From Lachnospiraceae bacterium (GTDB taxonomy: Bacteria > Bacillota > Clostridia > Lachnospirales > Lachnospiraceae), in contig JALEWA010000042.1 in assembly GCA_022788085.1 (NCBI GenBank), forward strand, positions 1-51,614: DNA of 51,614 nt. Reading direction: 5' to 3'. Of this stretch, positions 17,614 through 26,708 are shown in pieces. Every line of letters begins with the position of its first letter. The first letter of the stretch is position 1. Under the pieces are notes generated by a model. It made no database searches. It was not told the DNA's origin and saw only the letters and a list, made by a program, of their open reading frames with translations. A program made the position numbers and the translations under genes.

Positions 17614-18375
17614 CTACCTTTTTCCATTTTTTCTATTTTTGCGTTCTTCATCAAAAATATATTTGATAATTTCTTCGCGTGTCGTGTTATCCATGTATAG
17701 GAATTTTACACGATTTTCATATTCATTCTGACGTTTTTCAATTTCTTTAGAACTGATCACTTTTGCAGCTAAACGAAACTCTTTTTCCTGGTCATTGATT
17801 GAAAGCCTGAATCTAAGATATAGTACATTTCCTTCCGTAAAGGACTTTCTTGATACAAACCGAAGCCCTCCACCACTAATATCGACAATCACACCACGCT
17901 CCATATCATTCTCAGCCACAAGATAACCAAGCTTTTTTCCAAATGCATCTGATTCTGCCTTATTAAGCTCCCTGGTCATCATTTCAACAATACAATTAAA
18001 TCGATAATATTCTCTTCTCTGGAACTTATGCAGATTTGTTATCATCTCTGATACTAATACATATGTATTATTGATTTTCTGTCGATCAACAATTCTGATA
18101 TTTGCATTATACATGCCTCCATGTGAGAAGAAACAAACCTCATACTCCGACTCTGTTGGAAGCAGAACCAGTTTTGTTTTCTCCATTGGCATGACAATTT
18201 CTATTTTTCCATCATCAAGTACATCATAAACTGTAGTTTTATACAGCTTGACTTCTTCTGCAGCATCTGTTGAATTATCTTCCTGTATAGCTTTCATCTC
18301 AAGCTTATCGCCCGGCGAAATGAATTTTTCAATCATAGAAGCCTCCTGCTCTATTTTTTTTGCTAAGACACTCAT
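17614..18375 (-). CDS. PilZ-domain flagellar brake-type protein (YcgR/MotI-like)
   Basis: Predicted c-di-GMP receptor of the YcgR/YpfA(MotI) type, 253 aa. The N-terminal ~110 residues fit the YcgR N-terminal domain. The C-terminal PilZ domain carries both ligand motifs: RREYYRF (RxxxR, near residue 120) and VDISGGGLRF (D/NxSxxG, near 168). In Bacillus, MotI binds the stator when loaded with c-di-GMP and stops the motor; a similar role is inferred here. It lies between flhG and cheB, with a GGATAAGGAGAGGATAAA start region. A GGDEF enzyme is encoded ~12 kb downstream on the same strand. Confidence 0.85.
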   Translation of the reverse strand: MSVLAKKIEQEASMIEKFISPGDKLEMKAIQEDNSTDAAEEVKLYKTTVYDVLDDGKIEIVMPMEKTKLVLLPTESEYEVCFFSHGGMYNANIRIVDRQKINNTYVLVSEMITNLHKFQRREYYRFNCIVEMMTRELNKAESDAFGKKLGYLVAENDMERGVIVDISGGGLRFVSRKSFTEGNVLYLRFRLSINDQEKEFRLAAKVISSKEIEKRQNEYENRVKFLYMDNTTREEIIKYIFDEERKNRKNGKR

Positions 18376-18387
18376 TTTATCCTCTCC

Positions 18388-19272
18388 TTATCCCATTTTC
18401 TTATTTCCGGCAACAATGTGTGAGAAAAAGGCTGCCATTCCACGTTTGGAAAGGGATTTGTCATATTCCTTGTCCATCAGTGTATATGCCATTCTCTCAA
18501 ATGCCTTAGCTGACTTAGAATTCGGACTTTGCATACTTACAGGCATTTGCTGCATCACCGCATTCTCAAGATGAGAGTCCTGTGGTATTGCTCCAAGATA
18601 GGAAACAGGAAGCTTCAGATATCTGCTTACTACAGAATTCAGCTTATTGTACATAACTTCTCCTTCCTCGATAGAACCCACCTTATTTGCAATGACTTTA
18701 ATCTTGGAATCTTCTCTGGAAAATCTTGGATGGCTATTCAATGCTTTCAGCAAGGAATAGGAATCCGTAATTGATGTCGGCTCCGGTGTTGCCACTACAA
18801 GAATCTCTCCACTTGCAACAAGAAAATCAAGTACTGCATCTGAGATTCCGGCTCCGGTGTCTATAATAATAATATCGGCAATGGCGTCCAGTCTCGCAAG
18901 ATTCTGAATAATATAATTCAGATAATCGCGGCTTAAATTAGATAATCCTGTAATTCCGGAACCTCCTGAGATGAAGCCGATATCCATAGGTCCCCATGTA
19001 ATGATGTCTGTGATGCTCTTTCCCTGATAAATCAAATCACATAAATTATGCTTAGGCACTGTTCCAAACATAATCTCTATATTTGCCAGTCCAAAATCAG
19101 CATCCAGTATAATAACTCTTTGCCCCATTTTCTTAAACTGACAAGCCAGATTAATCGAGGTATTGGATTTTCCAACACCACCCTTACCACTGGTAACAGT
19201 TATCACTCTTGCAAGTGGTCTCGGCATTGGATTCATTTTAATGACATTTCGTAATTGTTCTGCCTGATCCAT
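18388..19272 (-). CDS. flhG: Flagellar number regulator FlhG (MinD-like ATPase)
   Basis: MinD/ParA-type ATPase that acts with FlhF to set flagellar number or placement. 294 aa from MDQAEQLRNV, the usual FlhG start. The deviant Walker A motif is VTSGKGGVGKSNTS, followed by ILDADFGLANIEIM and IIIDTGAGIS. AGGGGTG lies 7 bases before the ATG at 19272; an ATG seven codons earlier, directly after the flhF stop, is a possible coupled start. The N-terminal DQAEQLR helix is the part that in this family stimulates the FlhF GTPase. Confidence 0.93.
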   Translation of the reverse strand: MDQAEQLRNVIKMNPMPRPLARVITVTSGKGGVGKSNTSINLACQFKKMGQRVIILDADFGLANIEIMFGTVPKHNLCDLIYQGKSITDIITWGPMDIGFISGGSGITGLSNLSRDYLNYIIQNLARLDAIADIIIIDTGAGISDAVLDFLVASGEILVVATPEPTSITDSYSLLKALNSHPRFSREDSKIKVIANKVGSIEEGEVMYNKLNSVVSRYLKLPVSYLGAIPQDSHLENAVMQQMPVSMQSPNSKSAKAFERMAYTLMDKEYDKSLSKRGMAAFFSHIVAGNKKMG

Positions 19273-19293
19273 ATAAATACACCCCTTTCCCAT

Positions 19294-20697
19294 TTATTTT
19301 CTTCCACCAAGAAGCTGCTTTACCGTTGCTTGTGGATTAAAGTATTCTATATCATCGGGAACATTCTGACCGCATGTAACATAAGATAAGGAAGCACCCG
19401 TATACATCTTCAGATTATAAATGTTACCTAATGTTGATGTCTCATCAAGTTTTGTAAAAATGAGCTTATAATCAGCAATCTCCTTATAAGTATCAGCAAT
19501 TTTCATTAAATCCCTATACTTCGTAGAAGCAGACAATACCAGAAATACTTCTTTTCTGGCAGTTGTTTCTACAGAATTAATCAGTTCACTCATGCCCTCC
19601 CTTTGTGCCTCATTGTTTGGTGAATGTCCTGTTGTATCTACAAGGATGTAATCATATTCCTTAAAGTCATTAATTGCATTTGTTATTTCCTGTGCTGTAT
19701 AAACAACCCTGAATGGTACCTCCAGAATATTTGCGTAGGTTCTAAGCTGTTCAGCCGCCGCTATTCTATAAGTATCTGCTGTTAAAAGTGCAACCTTTTT
19801 CTTTTGTTCTACTCTGAAAGAGGATGCTATCTTAGCTATGGTAGTTGTCTTTCCAACGCCGGTTGGTCCTACGAAAAAGAGTACCTTTGGCCCCTTCTCC
19901 TCTTCCTCTATCATATATGGTTTTCCAAGCTTCAGAATCATTCTCTGATAAATGTCTGAAAGCATATAATCCATGGTCACATCCTGTTTGCAGTTCTTTT
20001 CTATTTCATCAATAATTTCATTTGCATATTTTTCATTTACTTCATTATCAATCATCTTATTATACAGAAGCCTAAGGAAATTTACTCTTGTCCGGTTCTC
20101 TTCTTCCTTTTTCTGTGCCTCCAGTGCAGCTTCCTTTTCTGCTTCTTCGGCAGCTGCCTTCTCTTCCTGTTGTGACAGTTGCTTCTCCAGGAGATTTTGC
20201 AGATTATCAAGCTTTTCCTCCAGTATTCTACCCTTAGAACTTTCAGAATCTTCTACCGTTTTTCTGCTTTCAGACTGTTTGGAAGAGGTTTCCACCTTGT
20301 CTGTTACCGTTTTTTTCATTGCCTGTGGAAAGGCAGCCAGTACATCTGCTACCGTCTCTCCCATAGCTCTTGCATCCTCCATGACATTTTCTGTTCCCTG
20401 CCCTGACGCAAGCTTTGCAGGTTGCTTCATCGGTATGATTTTTCCGGCACTAAGGCTTACGGATACCCCATTTTCTACTTCCTTTTCCCTGGGAACCTTA
20501 TTGGAAGATATTCCGTATTTCTCACTTTCTTCTTCCTTTGCTACGGTTACTTCAACTCTTGTTCCCTTGAAGATGCCAAGCAATCCCTTTGCTTTTACTG
20601 TTTTGACATTCATTTCTACAATGCCTTCGCCAAGCTCCTTCTTTGCGCACTCCAGTGCTTCTTCTTTTGTTTTTCCTTGAAATTTCTTAATAATCAT
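19294..20697 (-). CDS. flhF: Flagellar SRP-type GTPase FlhF
   Basis: GTPase related to Ffh/FtsY that localises flagella. 467 aa: an N-terminal basic B region (KKFQGKTKEEALECAKKELG), a long low-complexity Glu/Ala/Lys segment (~60-235), then the NG domain with the P-loop GPTGVGKTTTIAKIA, the VDTTGHSPNN switch and TKLDETSTLGN. Its ATG overlaps the flhA stop codon by one base (TAATG), indicating coupling. The order flhA-flhF-flhG is conserved in Gram-positive flagellar operons. Confidence 0.95.
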   Translation of the reverse strand: MIIKKFQGKTKEEALECAKKELGEGIVEMNVKTVKAKGLLGIFKGTRVEVTVAKEEESEKYGISSNKVPREKEVENGVSVSLSAGKIIPMKQPAKLASGQGTENVMEDARAMGETVADVLAAFPQAMKKTVTDKVETSSKQSESRKTVEDSESSKGRILEEKLDNLQNLLEKQLSQQEEKAAAEEAEKEAALEAQKKEEENRTRVNFLRLLYNKMIDNEVNEKYANEIIDEIEKNCKQDVTMDYMLSDIYQRMILKLGKPYMIEEEEKGPKVLFFVGPTGVGKTTTIAKIASSFRVEQKKKVALLTADTYRIAAAEQLRTYANILEVPFRVVYTAQEITNAINDFKEYDYILVDTTGHSPNNEAQREGMSELINSVETTARKEVFLVLSASTKYRDLMKIADTYKEIADYKLIFTKLDETSTLGNIYNLKMYTGASLSYVTCGQNVPDDIEYFNPQATVKQLLGGRK

Positions 20698-22730
20698 TAT
20701 GCTGTCACCATTCCTACTGATTGTAATTCTACACTTGTGTCAATCTCGTTGTATGAAACTACTACTAAATCTTTGTAATAATCCTCTGTCAATCGTTTGA
20801 AGTACATTCTGACAATTGGTGAGGTTACTACAATCGGGTTCTTGCCAAGCTTTTCCAGCTTGCCGACCTCCGTTTCAACAGATGCCATAATAGACTTTGT
20901 CTTGTCCGGATCAAGAGTTAAATATGCGCCCTGCTCTGTCTGCTTCACGCTTCCCATAATCTCCTGTTCCAGCTTCGGATCCAGTGTTACCACACTGGTT
21001 GTCTCATTAACAGGGAAATATTTATTGGATATAGCTCTCTTTAGGCTCTGTCGAACATATTCCGTAAGGATATCCGTATCTCTCGTTGTTGCTGCATGAT
21101 CTGCCAGGGTTTCAAATATCGTTACAAGATCTCTTACTGAAATACCTTCCCTTAACAAATTCTGTAATACCTTTTGGATATCACCAAGTCCAAGCAGCTT
21201 CGGTACCAGTTCCTCCACAAGTGACGGATTGGATTCCTTTACATTATTAACAAGGTTCTGTACATCCTGTCTTGTAAGCAGATCTGCCAGATACTGTCTG
21301 ATTATCTCCGTCAAATGAGTTGCAATAATGGAAGGTGGATCTACTACTGTATATCCAACGCTCTCTGCACGCTCTCTCTGGCTTTCTGTAATCCATATCG
21401 CAGGTAAATGGAAGGATGGTTCAAAAGTCGGAATACCGGATATCTCTTCTTCTACGAATCCGGGATTCATTGCCATATAATGGTCAAAAAGAATTTCACC
21501 TTCGCTCACCTGTATACCTTTAATCTTAATAATATACTGATTTGGATTTAGCTGTATATTATCTCTCAAACGAATAATAGGAACTACCGTACCAAGCTCT
21601 AATGCAATCTGCCTTCGTATCATGACAACTCGGTCTAAGAGGTCACCACCCTGATTCACATCAGCAAGAGGAATGATACCATAGCCAAATTCCAGTTCGA
21701 TTGGATCGACCTGAAGGAGAGAATTGACATTTTCCGGTCTTCTGATTTCTTCTGCCGATTCCTCCTCTGTGTCGGTCTGAGCTTCAATCTGGGCTGTTTC
21801 AATCGTATTGGCAATCATTCTGCCACATACAATGAAAATCGCACCAAATGGAATGAAAATCAGATTACTCAGTGGTGTTATGATACCAAGTATCATCATA
21901 ACAGCGCCTACCATATAAAGTACTTTAGGAAGTCCGAAAAGCTGTCCTACCAGTACAGAACCGAAATCCGCTTCCTTGGAGCCTTTTGTTACCAGAATAC
22001 CTGTTGATAAAGAAATCAATAAGGAGGGAATCTGGCTTACAAGTCCATCACCAATGGTAAGGATAACGTATTTGTCCATGGCCGCACCAAAATCCATCTT
22101 TTGTCTAAGCACACCCATGCAGATACCGCCAATGATATTTACACCTGTAATAATCAGGCCGGCTGTTGCATCTCCCTTTACATACTTAACGGCACCATCC
22201 ATAGAACCGAAGAAGCTTGCTTCATCCTGAAGCTTCTGACGTCTTTCCTTTGCCTGTGCATCTGTAATGGCTCCTGTATTAAGGTCTGCATCAATTGCCA
22301 TCTGCTTACCTGGCATCGCATCCAGAGTAAATCTTGCTGTTACTTCAGCAACTCGTTCAGAACCTTTATTGATAACAATAAACTGAACAAGAATCAAAAT
22401 AATAAATACAACAATACCAATAACAAGATCACCGCCACCTACGAATCCTCCGAAGGTTGCAACGACATTTCCCGGATTTCCGGTAGATAGAATTAAACGT
22501 GTGGAAGATACGTTCAATGCAATTCGGAAAATGGTAGTGAACAATAATATGGTTGGATAATAAGACATATCCAGTACTTCCTTAGCGAACATCGTGCTAA
22601 ATAGAATCGTGAATGCAAGTGCTATGTTAAATGCAAGCAGTACATCCAGAAGCGTGCTGCTGATTGGTACAATCAACATAACAAACGCTGCAAGTATGTA
22701 CAATGCTACTCCTAAGTCCTGCTTCTTCAT
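20697..22730 (-). CDS. flhA: Flagellar export gate protein FlhA
   Basis: Major export-gate subunit of the flagellar type III secretion system. 677 aa from MKKQDLGVALYI: about eight membrane helices in the first ~310 residues, the conserved cytoplasmic loop (RFTLDAMPGKQMAIDADLNTG), and a large cytosolic domain starting near PLADVNQGGDLLDRV. The ATG at 22730 has GGGGAG 7 bases before it; an ATG seven codons upstream is crowded by its own ribosome site. FlhB ends ~60 bases upstream. Confidence 0.96.
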   Translation of the reverse strand: MKKQDLGVALYILAAFVMLIVPISSTLLDVLLAFNIALAFTILFSTMFAKEVLDMSYYPTILLFTTIFRIALNVSSTRLILSTGNPGNVVATFGGFVGGGDLVIGIVVFIILILVQFIVINKGSERVAEVTARFTLDAMPGKQMAIDADLNTGAITDAQAKERRQKLQDEASFFGSMDGAVKYVKGDATAGLIITGVNIIGGICMGVLRQKMDFGAAMDKYVILTIGDGLVSQIPSLLISLSTGILVTKGSKEADFGSVLVGQLFGLPKVLYMVGAVMMILGIITPLSNLIFIPFGAIFIVCGRMIANTIETAQIEAQTDTEEESAEEIRRPENVNSLLQVDPIELEFGYGIIPLADVNQGGDLLDRVVMIRRQIALELGTVVPIIRLRDNIQLNPNQYIIKIKGIQVSEGEILFDHYMAMNPGFVEEEISGIPTFEPSFHLPAIWITESQRERAESVGYTVVDPPSIIATHLTEIIRQYLADLLTRQDVQNLVNNVKESNPSLVEELVPKLLGLGDIQKVLQNLLREGISVRDLVTIFETLADHAATTRDTDILTEYVRQSLKRAISNKYFPVNETTSVVTLDPKLEQEIMGSVKQTEQGAYLTLDPDKTKSIMASVETEVGKLEKLGKNPIVVTSPIVRMYFKRLTEDYYKDLVVVSYNEIDTSVELQSVGMVTA

Positions 22731-22790
22731 TTGCTGTCTCCCCTTTTTCATCCTTCTTCGAAGCTTTTAAAGAACGCCTCCATGCGCTCC

Positions 22791-23900
22791 TTACAGTTTT
22801 CCCTGCATCTTATATACGAAAGCAAGCACTTCCGCTACCGCCTGATACAGCTCCGGCGGTACCTCCTGACCTACCTCAACATTCGCAAACAACATTCTTG
22901 CGAGTGGTTTATTCTCTACAATTTCAATGTTGTTTTCTCTGGCTGCCGCCTTAATTTTCTGGGCCAGATAATCTGCACCTTTAGCTACAACGATTGGTGC
23001 TGCATGCTCCTCCGGTGCATATTTGATTGCGACTGCAAAGTGAGTCGGATTAGTAATTACTACGTCCGCCTGTTTCAAATCCTGCATCATTCTTCTTTGC
23101 GATACCTCTCGCATCTTCTGCCTGATTTTTCCTTTTATCTGCGGATCCCCTTCTGCATTTTTATACTCATCCTTTACTTCCTGTTTTGTCATCTTGATAT
23201 CCTTGTTGAACTTATACTTCTGATAAGCCAAGTCTGCAAAAGCAATAACCAGAAAGAAAAGTGAAATTTTCAGTCCTAAATTAATAACAATACTTCCAAT
23301 AAGTTCAATCGCCTGATTTAATGGCATTTCATATAGTTTAAAAAGATATACCCAGTCATCCTTTATCGTACTATAAACAAGATAAGAAATTAAAATAACT
23401 TTTAAAACAGATTTCAGTAATTCCATCAGCTTTTCTGCTGAGAAAAGGCGTTTCATTCCAGATACCGGATTCAGTTTGTTAAACTTCGGTTTTAACGGTT
23501 TTGTTGAAACCTTGAACTTAAACTGCATCATATTTACTATGATGGAAATAGCAATACCGATAGCGAAAAACGGTAATAATATTTTAAGTACATCCAGATA
23601 TATAGCTTTAAATAAAATATGATAATCTCTTCTTACAATACTACCTTCCCAGTAAGTTGTATACTCAGGAAATTTTTCATATATTCTATCAAACAAACTC
23701 ATAAACTGTGTTCCCATATTACCAACCCAGAACTTCAATATGAGAAACAATGCAATAAGCTCTACACCGCTGGACAACTCCTTACTCTTTGCCACCTTAC
23801 CATCTTTACGGGTGTCTTCTTTCTTTTTGGCGGTAGGTTCTTCTGTTTTCTCACCGCCGGGTCCTTCTGCTGCGAAGAACTGTAGATTTAATTTCAGCAT
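22791..23900 (-). CDS. flhB: Flagellar export gate and specificity switch FlhB
   Basis: Membrane protein that switches export from hook to filament substrates. 369 aa with a charged N-terminus (GEKTEEPTAKKKEDTRKDG), four membrane helices, and the self-cleaving NPTH motif in the C-terminal domain (VVITNPTHFAVAIKY). The ATG overlaps the fliR stop codon (TAATG). GGAGGG lies 9 bases upstream. Confidence 0.96.
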   Translation of the reverse strand: MLKLNLQFFAAEGPGGEKTEEPTAKKKEDTRKDGKVAKSKELSSGVELIALFLILKFWVGNMGTQFMSLFDRIYEKFPEYTTYWEGSIVRRDYHILFKAIYLDVLKILLPFFAIGIAISIIVNMMQFKFKVSTKPLKPKFNKLNPVSGMKRLFSAEKLMELLKSVLKVILISYLVYSTIKDDWVYLFKLYEMPLNQAIELIGSIVINLGLKISLFFLVIAFADLAYQKYKFNKDIKMTKQEVKDEYKNAEGDPQIKGKIRQKMREVSQRRMMQDLKQADVVITNPTHFAVAIKYAPEEHAAPIVVAKGADYLAQKIKAAARENNIEIVENKPLARMLFANVEVGQEVPPELYQAVAEVLAFVYKMQGKL

Positions 23901-24682
23901 TACATCATGCCCTCCACAATTGCTACCATCATCTGCTGCATCTGTGTAGAAATGAAATTACAGATATTCGGTAGCATTCCAATTGTTAAGAATAATACGC
24001 TAAGTCCTGCCAATAATTTCAATTGGATACCTACAGAGAACATATTCATCTGTGGTGCAAGCTTGGCCAGAAGACCAAGCACAATATTCATCAGTGTGAT
24101 ACATGCAAATACCGGTAAACAAATTCGAAAACCTATAATGATATAATCACTTAAGAATTCTACTACCGTTGCCAGCAGTTCTTCTGTATGGAACACTGCA
24201 CCGTTAATCGGAATCAAAGTAAATGTTTCCATTAAAGCCTTTAACAAATATCTGTGTAATCCTGTTGTGTATAAAATCAACATTACTCCATACTGCAGCA
24301 GTACTCCTGTTATAGAAGACTGTTGATTTGTTGTAGGATCAAATACATTTGCCATGGATAAACCAATCTCCATATCAATGATTCTTCCTGCAAACAAAAC
24401 AATGGAAGTACACAGTTGTGCTCCTGCTCCTAAGAACAGCCCTACTGCTACTTCCTTCATAATAATAACACTATAACCAAATACGCTGCTGTATTCCGGA
24501 TATACGTGTGGTTGAATGAAAGCATACATCACATAGGCTATGAACACACTTAATCCAATTTTAACGGTATTGGGAACTCCCTTCTGACTAAAGAAAGGAG
24601 CTGCAAAAACAAATGTTGCGATTCTTGCAAATACAAGCAAGAAATACTCTAACTCCTGTACCGGAAAAGATAAGTCTACCAT
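23900..24682 (-). CDS. fliR: Flagellar export protein FliR
   Basis: Export-gate membrane component that assembles with FliP and FliQ. 260 aa with about six hydrophobic segments and typical motifs (RIATFVFAAPFFSQKGVPN; DFQ-equivalent GLSMANVFDPTTNQQSS). It follows fliQ by 27 bases and overlaps flhB by one base. The nearest ribosome-site match is GAGG a few bases before the ATG. Confidence 0.94.
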   Translation of the reverse strand: MVDLSFPVQELEYFLLVFARIATFVFAAPFFSQKGVPNTVKIGLSVFIAYVMYAFIQPHVYPEYSSVFGYSVIIMKEVAVGLFLGAGAQLCTSIVLFAGRIIDMEIGLSMANVFDPTTNQQSSITGVLLQYGVMLILYTTGLHRYLLKALMETFTLIPINGAVFHTEELLATVVEFLSDYIIIGFRICLPVFACITLMNIVLGLLAKLAPQMNMFSVGIQLKLLAGLSVLFLTIGMLPNICNFISTQMQQMMVAIVEGMM

Positions 24683-24709
24683 GAAGCCTCATAAGCTCCT
24701 TTCCGATTA

Positions 24710-24979
24710 TTATCGAATGTATATAGAAAAGTTCCTCCAAAGCTCTTCCATGAAGGTTGTCATTTCATTTAACATCCAATGGCCTATTAGCATCAAGGTA
24801 AGAAACATTCCTACCATTTTAGGTACAAAGGTCAATGTCTGTTCCTGAATGGAGGTTACTGTCTGAAACACACTGACAATCAAACCAATTACCAGAGATA
24901 CGATCAATGGCGGTGCCGCAGTCTTCAATACCAGAAACAGTGCATCACGCATCATATCAGTTACTAATTCTACACTCAT
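24710..24979 (-). CDS. fliQ: Flagellar export protein FliQ
   Basis: Small export-gate membrane protein, 89 aa, two helices (~15-36 and ~50-70). The family signature AAPPLIVSLVIGLIVSVFQ followed by TSIQEQTLTFVPKM is intact. GAGGGGTGGTAGCAG precedes the ATG. It sits in the standard fliP-fliQ-fliR order. Confidence 0.95.
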   Translation of the reverse strand: MSVELVTDMMRDALFLVLKTAAPPLIVSLVIGLIVSVFQTVTSIQEQTLTFVPKMVGMFLTLMLIGHWMLNEMTTFMEELWRNFSIYIR

Positions 24980-24993
24980 CTGCTACCACCCCT

Positions 24994-25881
24994 CTAATAA
25001 AACGTTCGTACCAGATTTACAATTACCAGATTCCATCCATCCGCAAGAACAAACAACAGTATCTTAAACGGCATGGATATCGTTGTTGGTGGAAGCATCA
25101 TCATACCCATACTCATAAGTACGCTTGCCACTACCATATCAATTACGATAAATGGTATGTAAATCAGGAATCCAATAATAAATGCTGTTCTCAGCTCACT
25201 AATGATAAAGCTTGGTATCAGAACTGAGGTAGGCACTTCGCTCCAGTCTGTTCCATCCCATGCAATATCAGCAATCTGCATGAATGCATCAACATCCTTT
25301 ACCTGTGTATGAGATGCCATAAACTCTCTCATTGGTACCATTGCCACTTCCATTGCTTCCTTTGTTTCAAGCTCTCCGGCCTCAAACGGAATAATCGCCT
25401 CTTCATAAATTTCCGTGAAAGTCGGCTGCATAATAAAGAAAGTCAGGAACAACGAAATCGCAATTAAAATCTGATTTGGTGGTGCCGATGTAGTATTCAG
25501 CGCCTGCCTTGTGAAATGTAATACAATCAGGATTCTGGTAAAAGATGTCATGGTTACCAGAAGAATCGGTGCTAATGAAATCAATGTAAGCATCAGCATG
25601 ATTCTTAATGTTCCTGATAACTCCCCATTTCCATTATCATAAGTAATCGTAAGATTATTGGCTATATTTAATTCTTTCAAATCGTCTCCTGTTTCTGCCG
25701 ATCCAGGTTCATTGATATTTGTCCGATTCTCATCTATCGGTTCATTTGACAGGATGGAATCTGCAATTACATCATCACTGGTTGCATTTGCTATCATGGT
25801 ATCTGCTCCCCAAAGAGCAAACACCATGCAAAGCATATACAGGAAAACTTTTATCTTGTCACGAGTTATTTGTTTTTTCAT
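24994..25881 (-). CDS. fliP: Flagellar export protein FliP
   Basis: Core export-gate pore subunit. 295 aa with a cleavable signal segment (~8-32), a short acidic extracytoplasmic stretch, then the conserved LTLISLAPILLVTMTSFTRI block, QALNTTSAPPNQILI, and the C-terminal LMSMGMMMLPPTTISMPFK motif. The start overlaps weakly with the fliO end and has only a poor ribosome site, so it may be translated by coupling. Confidence 0.95.
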   Translation of the reverse strand: MKKQITRDKIKVFLYMLCMVFALWGADTMIANATSDDVIADSILSNEPIDENRTNINEPGSAETGDDLKELNIANNLTITYDNGNGELSGTLRIMLMLTLISLAPILLVTMTSFTRILIVLHFTRQALNTTSAPPNQILIAISLFLTFFIMQPTFTEIYEEAIIPFEAGELETKEAMEVAMVPMREFMASHTQVKDVDAFMQIADIAWDGTDWSEVPTSVLIPSFIISELRTAFIIGFLIYIPFIVIDMVVASVLMSMGMMMLPPTTISMPFKILLFVLADGWNLVIVNLVRTFY

Positions 25882-25890
25882 AAATTTCGC

Positions 25891-26256
25891 CTACTTCTTT
25901 TGTTTCATACTTTTTGCCTTTTCCAAAATTTCTTTAAAACTCATAGTCGTTCCAAGCTGTGATTCAGGTATGTTGATTTCCTCCTTTGAAACCTCTCCTA
26001 ACAAGGTAACAGTATCTTTACAAACCACAATGGAATAGTATTTTTCGCCAACTCTTACAATCTGTATATATTTGTTCTGTGCGATCCGGAAAGCTTCTAT
26101 AAGCTCCATATTCGGGCTTAACATTCTTCCTTTTTGGATTCCGGCCGTAAGCTTTGTTGTAAAATAAGTTACTGCAAGAACAAATATAAAAATGAGTATT
26201 ACGGTAATAAATTGAACGATTGAGTCAAGCCTGTTAGATGTCATTGATAAAAGCAT
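25891..26256 (-). CDS. fliO: Flagellar assembly protein FliO/FliZ
   Basis: A 121-residue membrane protein with one N-terminal helix (FITVILIFIFVLAVTYFTTK) and a short cytosolic domain containing IVRVGEKYYSIVVCKDTVTLLGEV, the usual FliO core. FliO helps FliP assemble. Divergence is normal for this family; the position between cheY and fliP makes the call firm. Confidence 0.88.
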   Translation of the reverse strand: MLLSMTSNRLDSIVQFITVILIFIFVLAVTYFTTKLTAGIQKGRMLSPNMELIEAFRIAQNKYIQIVRVGEKYYSIVVCKDTVTLLGEVSKEEINIPESQLGTTMSFKEILEKAKSMKQKK

Positions 26257-26262
26257 AAATTA

Positions 26263-26625
26263 TTAACCTACTACCTTCTTAACTGCCTCTAATACTCTTT
26301 CTGCCTGGAAAGGTTTTACAATAAAATCCTTTGCTCCAGACTGAATTGCTTCGATAACCATTGCCTGCTGACCCATCGCAGAACACATGATAACATTTGC
26401 TGCCGGATCAACTGCCTTGATTCCCTTTAATGCCTGAATACCATCCAGCTCCGGCATCGTGATATCAAGTAATGTCAAATCCGGTGTTACTTCTTTATAC
26501 TTCTCAATAGCAATTTTTCCATTTTCTGCTTCAGCAGCAATTTCATATCCATTTTTCGTAAGAATATCTTTAATCATCATTCTCATAAATGCTGCATCAT
26601 CTACAATCAGAATTCTCTTGCCCAT
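26263..26625 (-). CDS. cheY: Chemotaxis response regulator CheY
   Basis: Single receiver domain, 120 aa. Acidic pocket D9/D10, phospho-acceptor D54 (LLDITMPELDG), the conserved Ser of IMCSAMGQ, and Lys of FIVKPFQ. CheY-P binds FliM and FliY at the motor switch and is dephosphorylated by FliY and CheC. A GGAGGATAGAAA ribosome site precedes the ATG. It lies between fliY and fliO as in Bacillus. Confidence 0.96.
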   Translation of the reverse strand: MGKRILIVDDAAFMRMMIKDILTKNGYEIAAEAENGKIAIEKYKEVTPDLTLLDITMPELDGIQALKGIKAVDPAANVIMCSAMGQQAMVIEAIQSGAKDFIVKPFQAERVLEAVKKVVG

Positions 26626-26659
26626 TTTCTATCCTCCATCTTCCGGTTAATCTGTTATT

Positions 26660-26702
26660 TGTATCTATTCAGTACCTTCATAGATACGATGCAAAAATGC
26701 AT
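26660..26702. repeat. 43-bp dispersed stem-loop repeat, copy 1
   Basis: Sits in the 83-base gap between fliY and cheY. It is identical over 43 bases to 31621-31663 and in the same orientation. It holds an 8-bp hairpin (GTATCTAT at 26661-26668 pairing with ATAGATAC at 26680-26687, 11-base loop) followed by a small ATGCA-TGCAT palindrome. No gene is encoded. See also the diverged copy at 49076-49106. Confidence 0.85.
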
Positions 26703-26708
26703 ACATCG

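Noticed and set aside
16000-20680. Long plus-strand open frames opposite cheA, flhF and similar genes
   Set aside because: They are antisense shadows rich in Ser, Leu and Phe with no ribosome sites, caused by codon bias of the real minus-strand genes.
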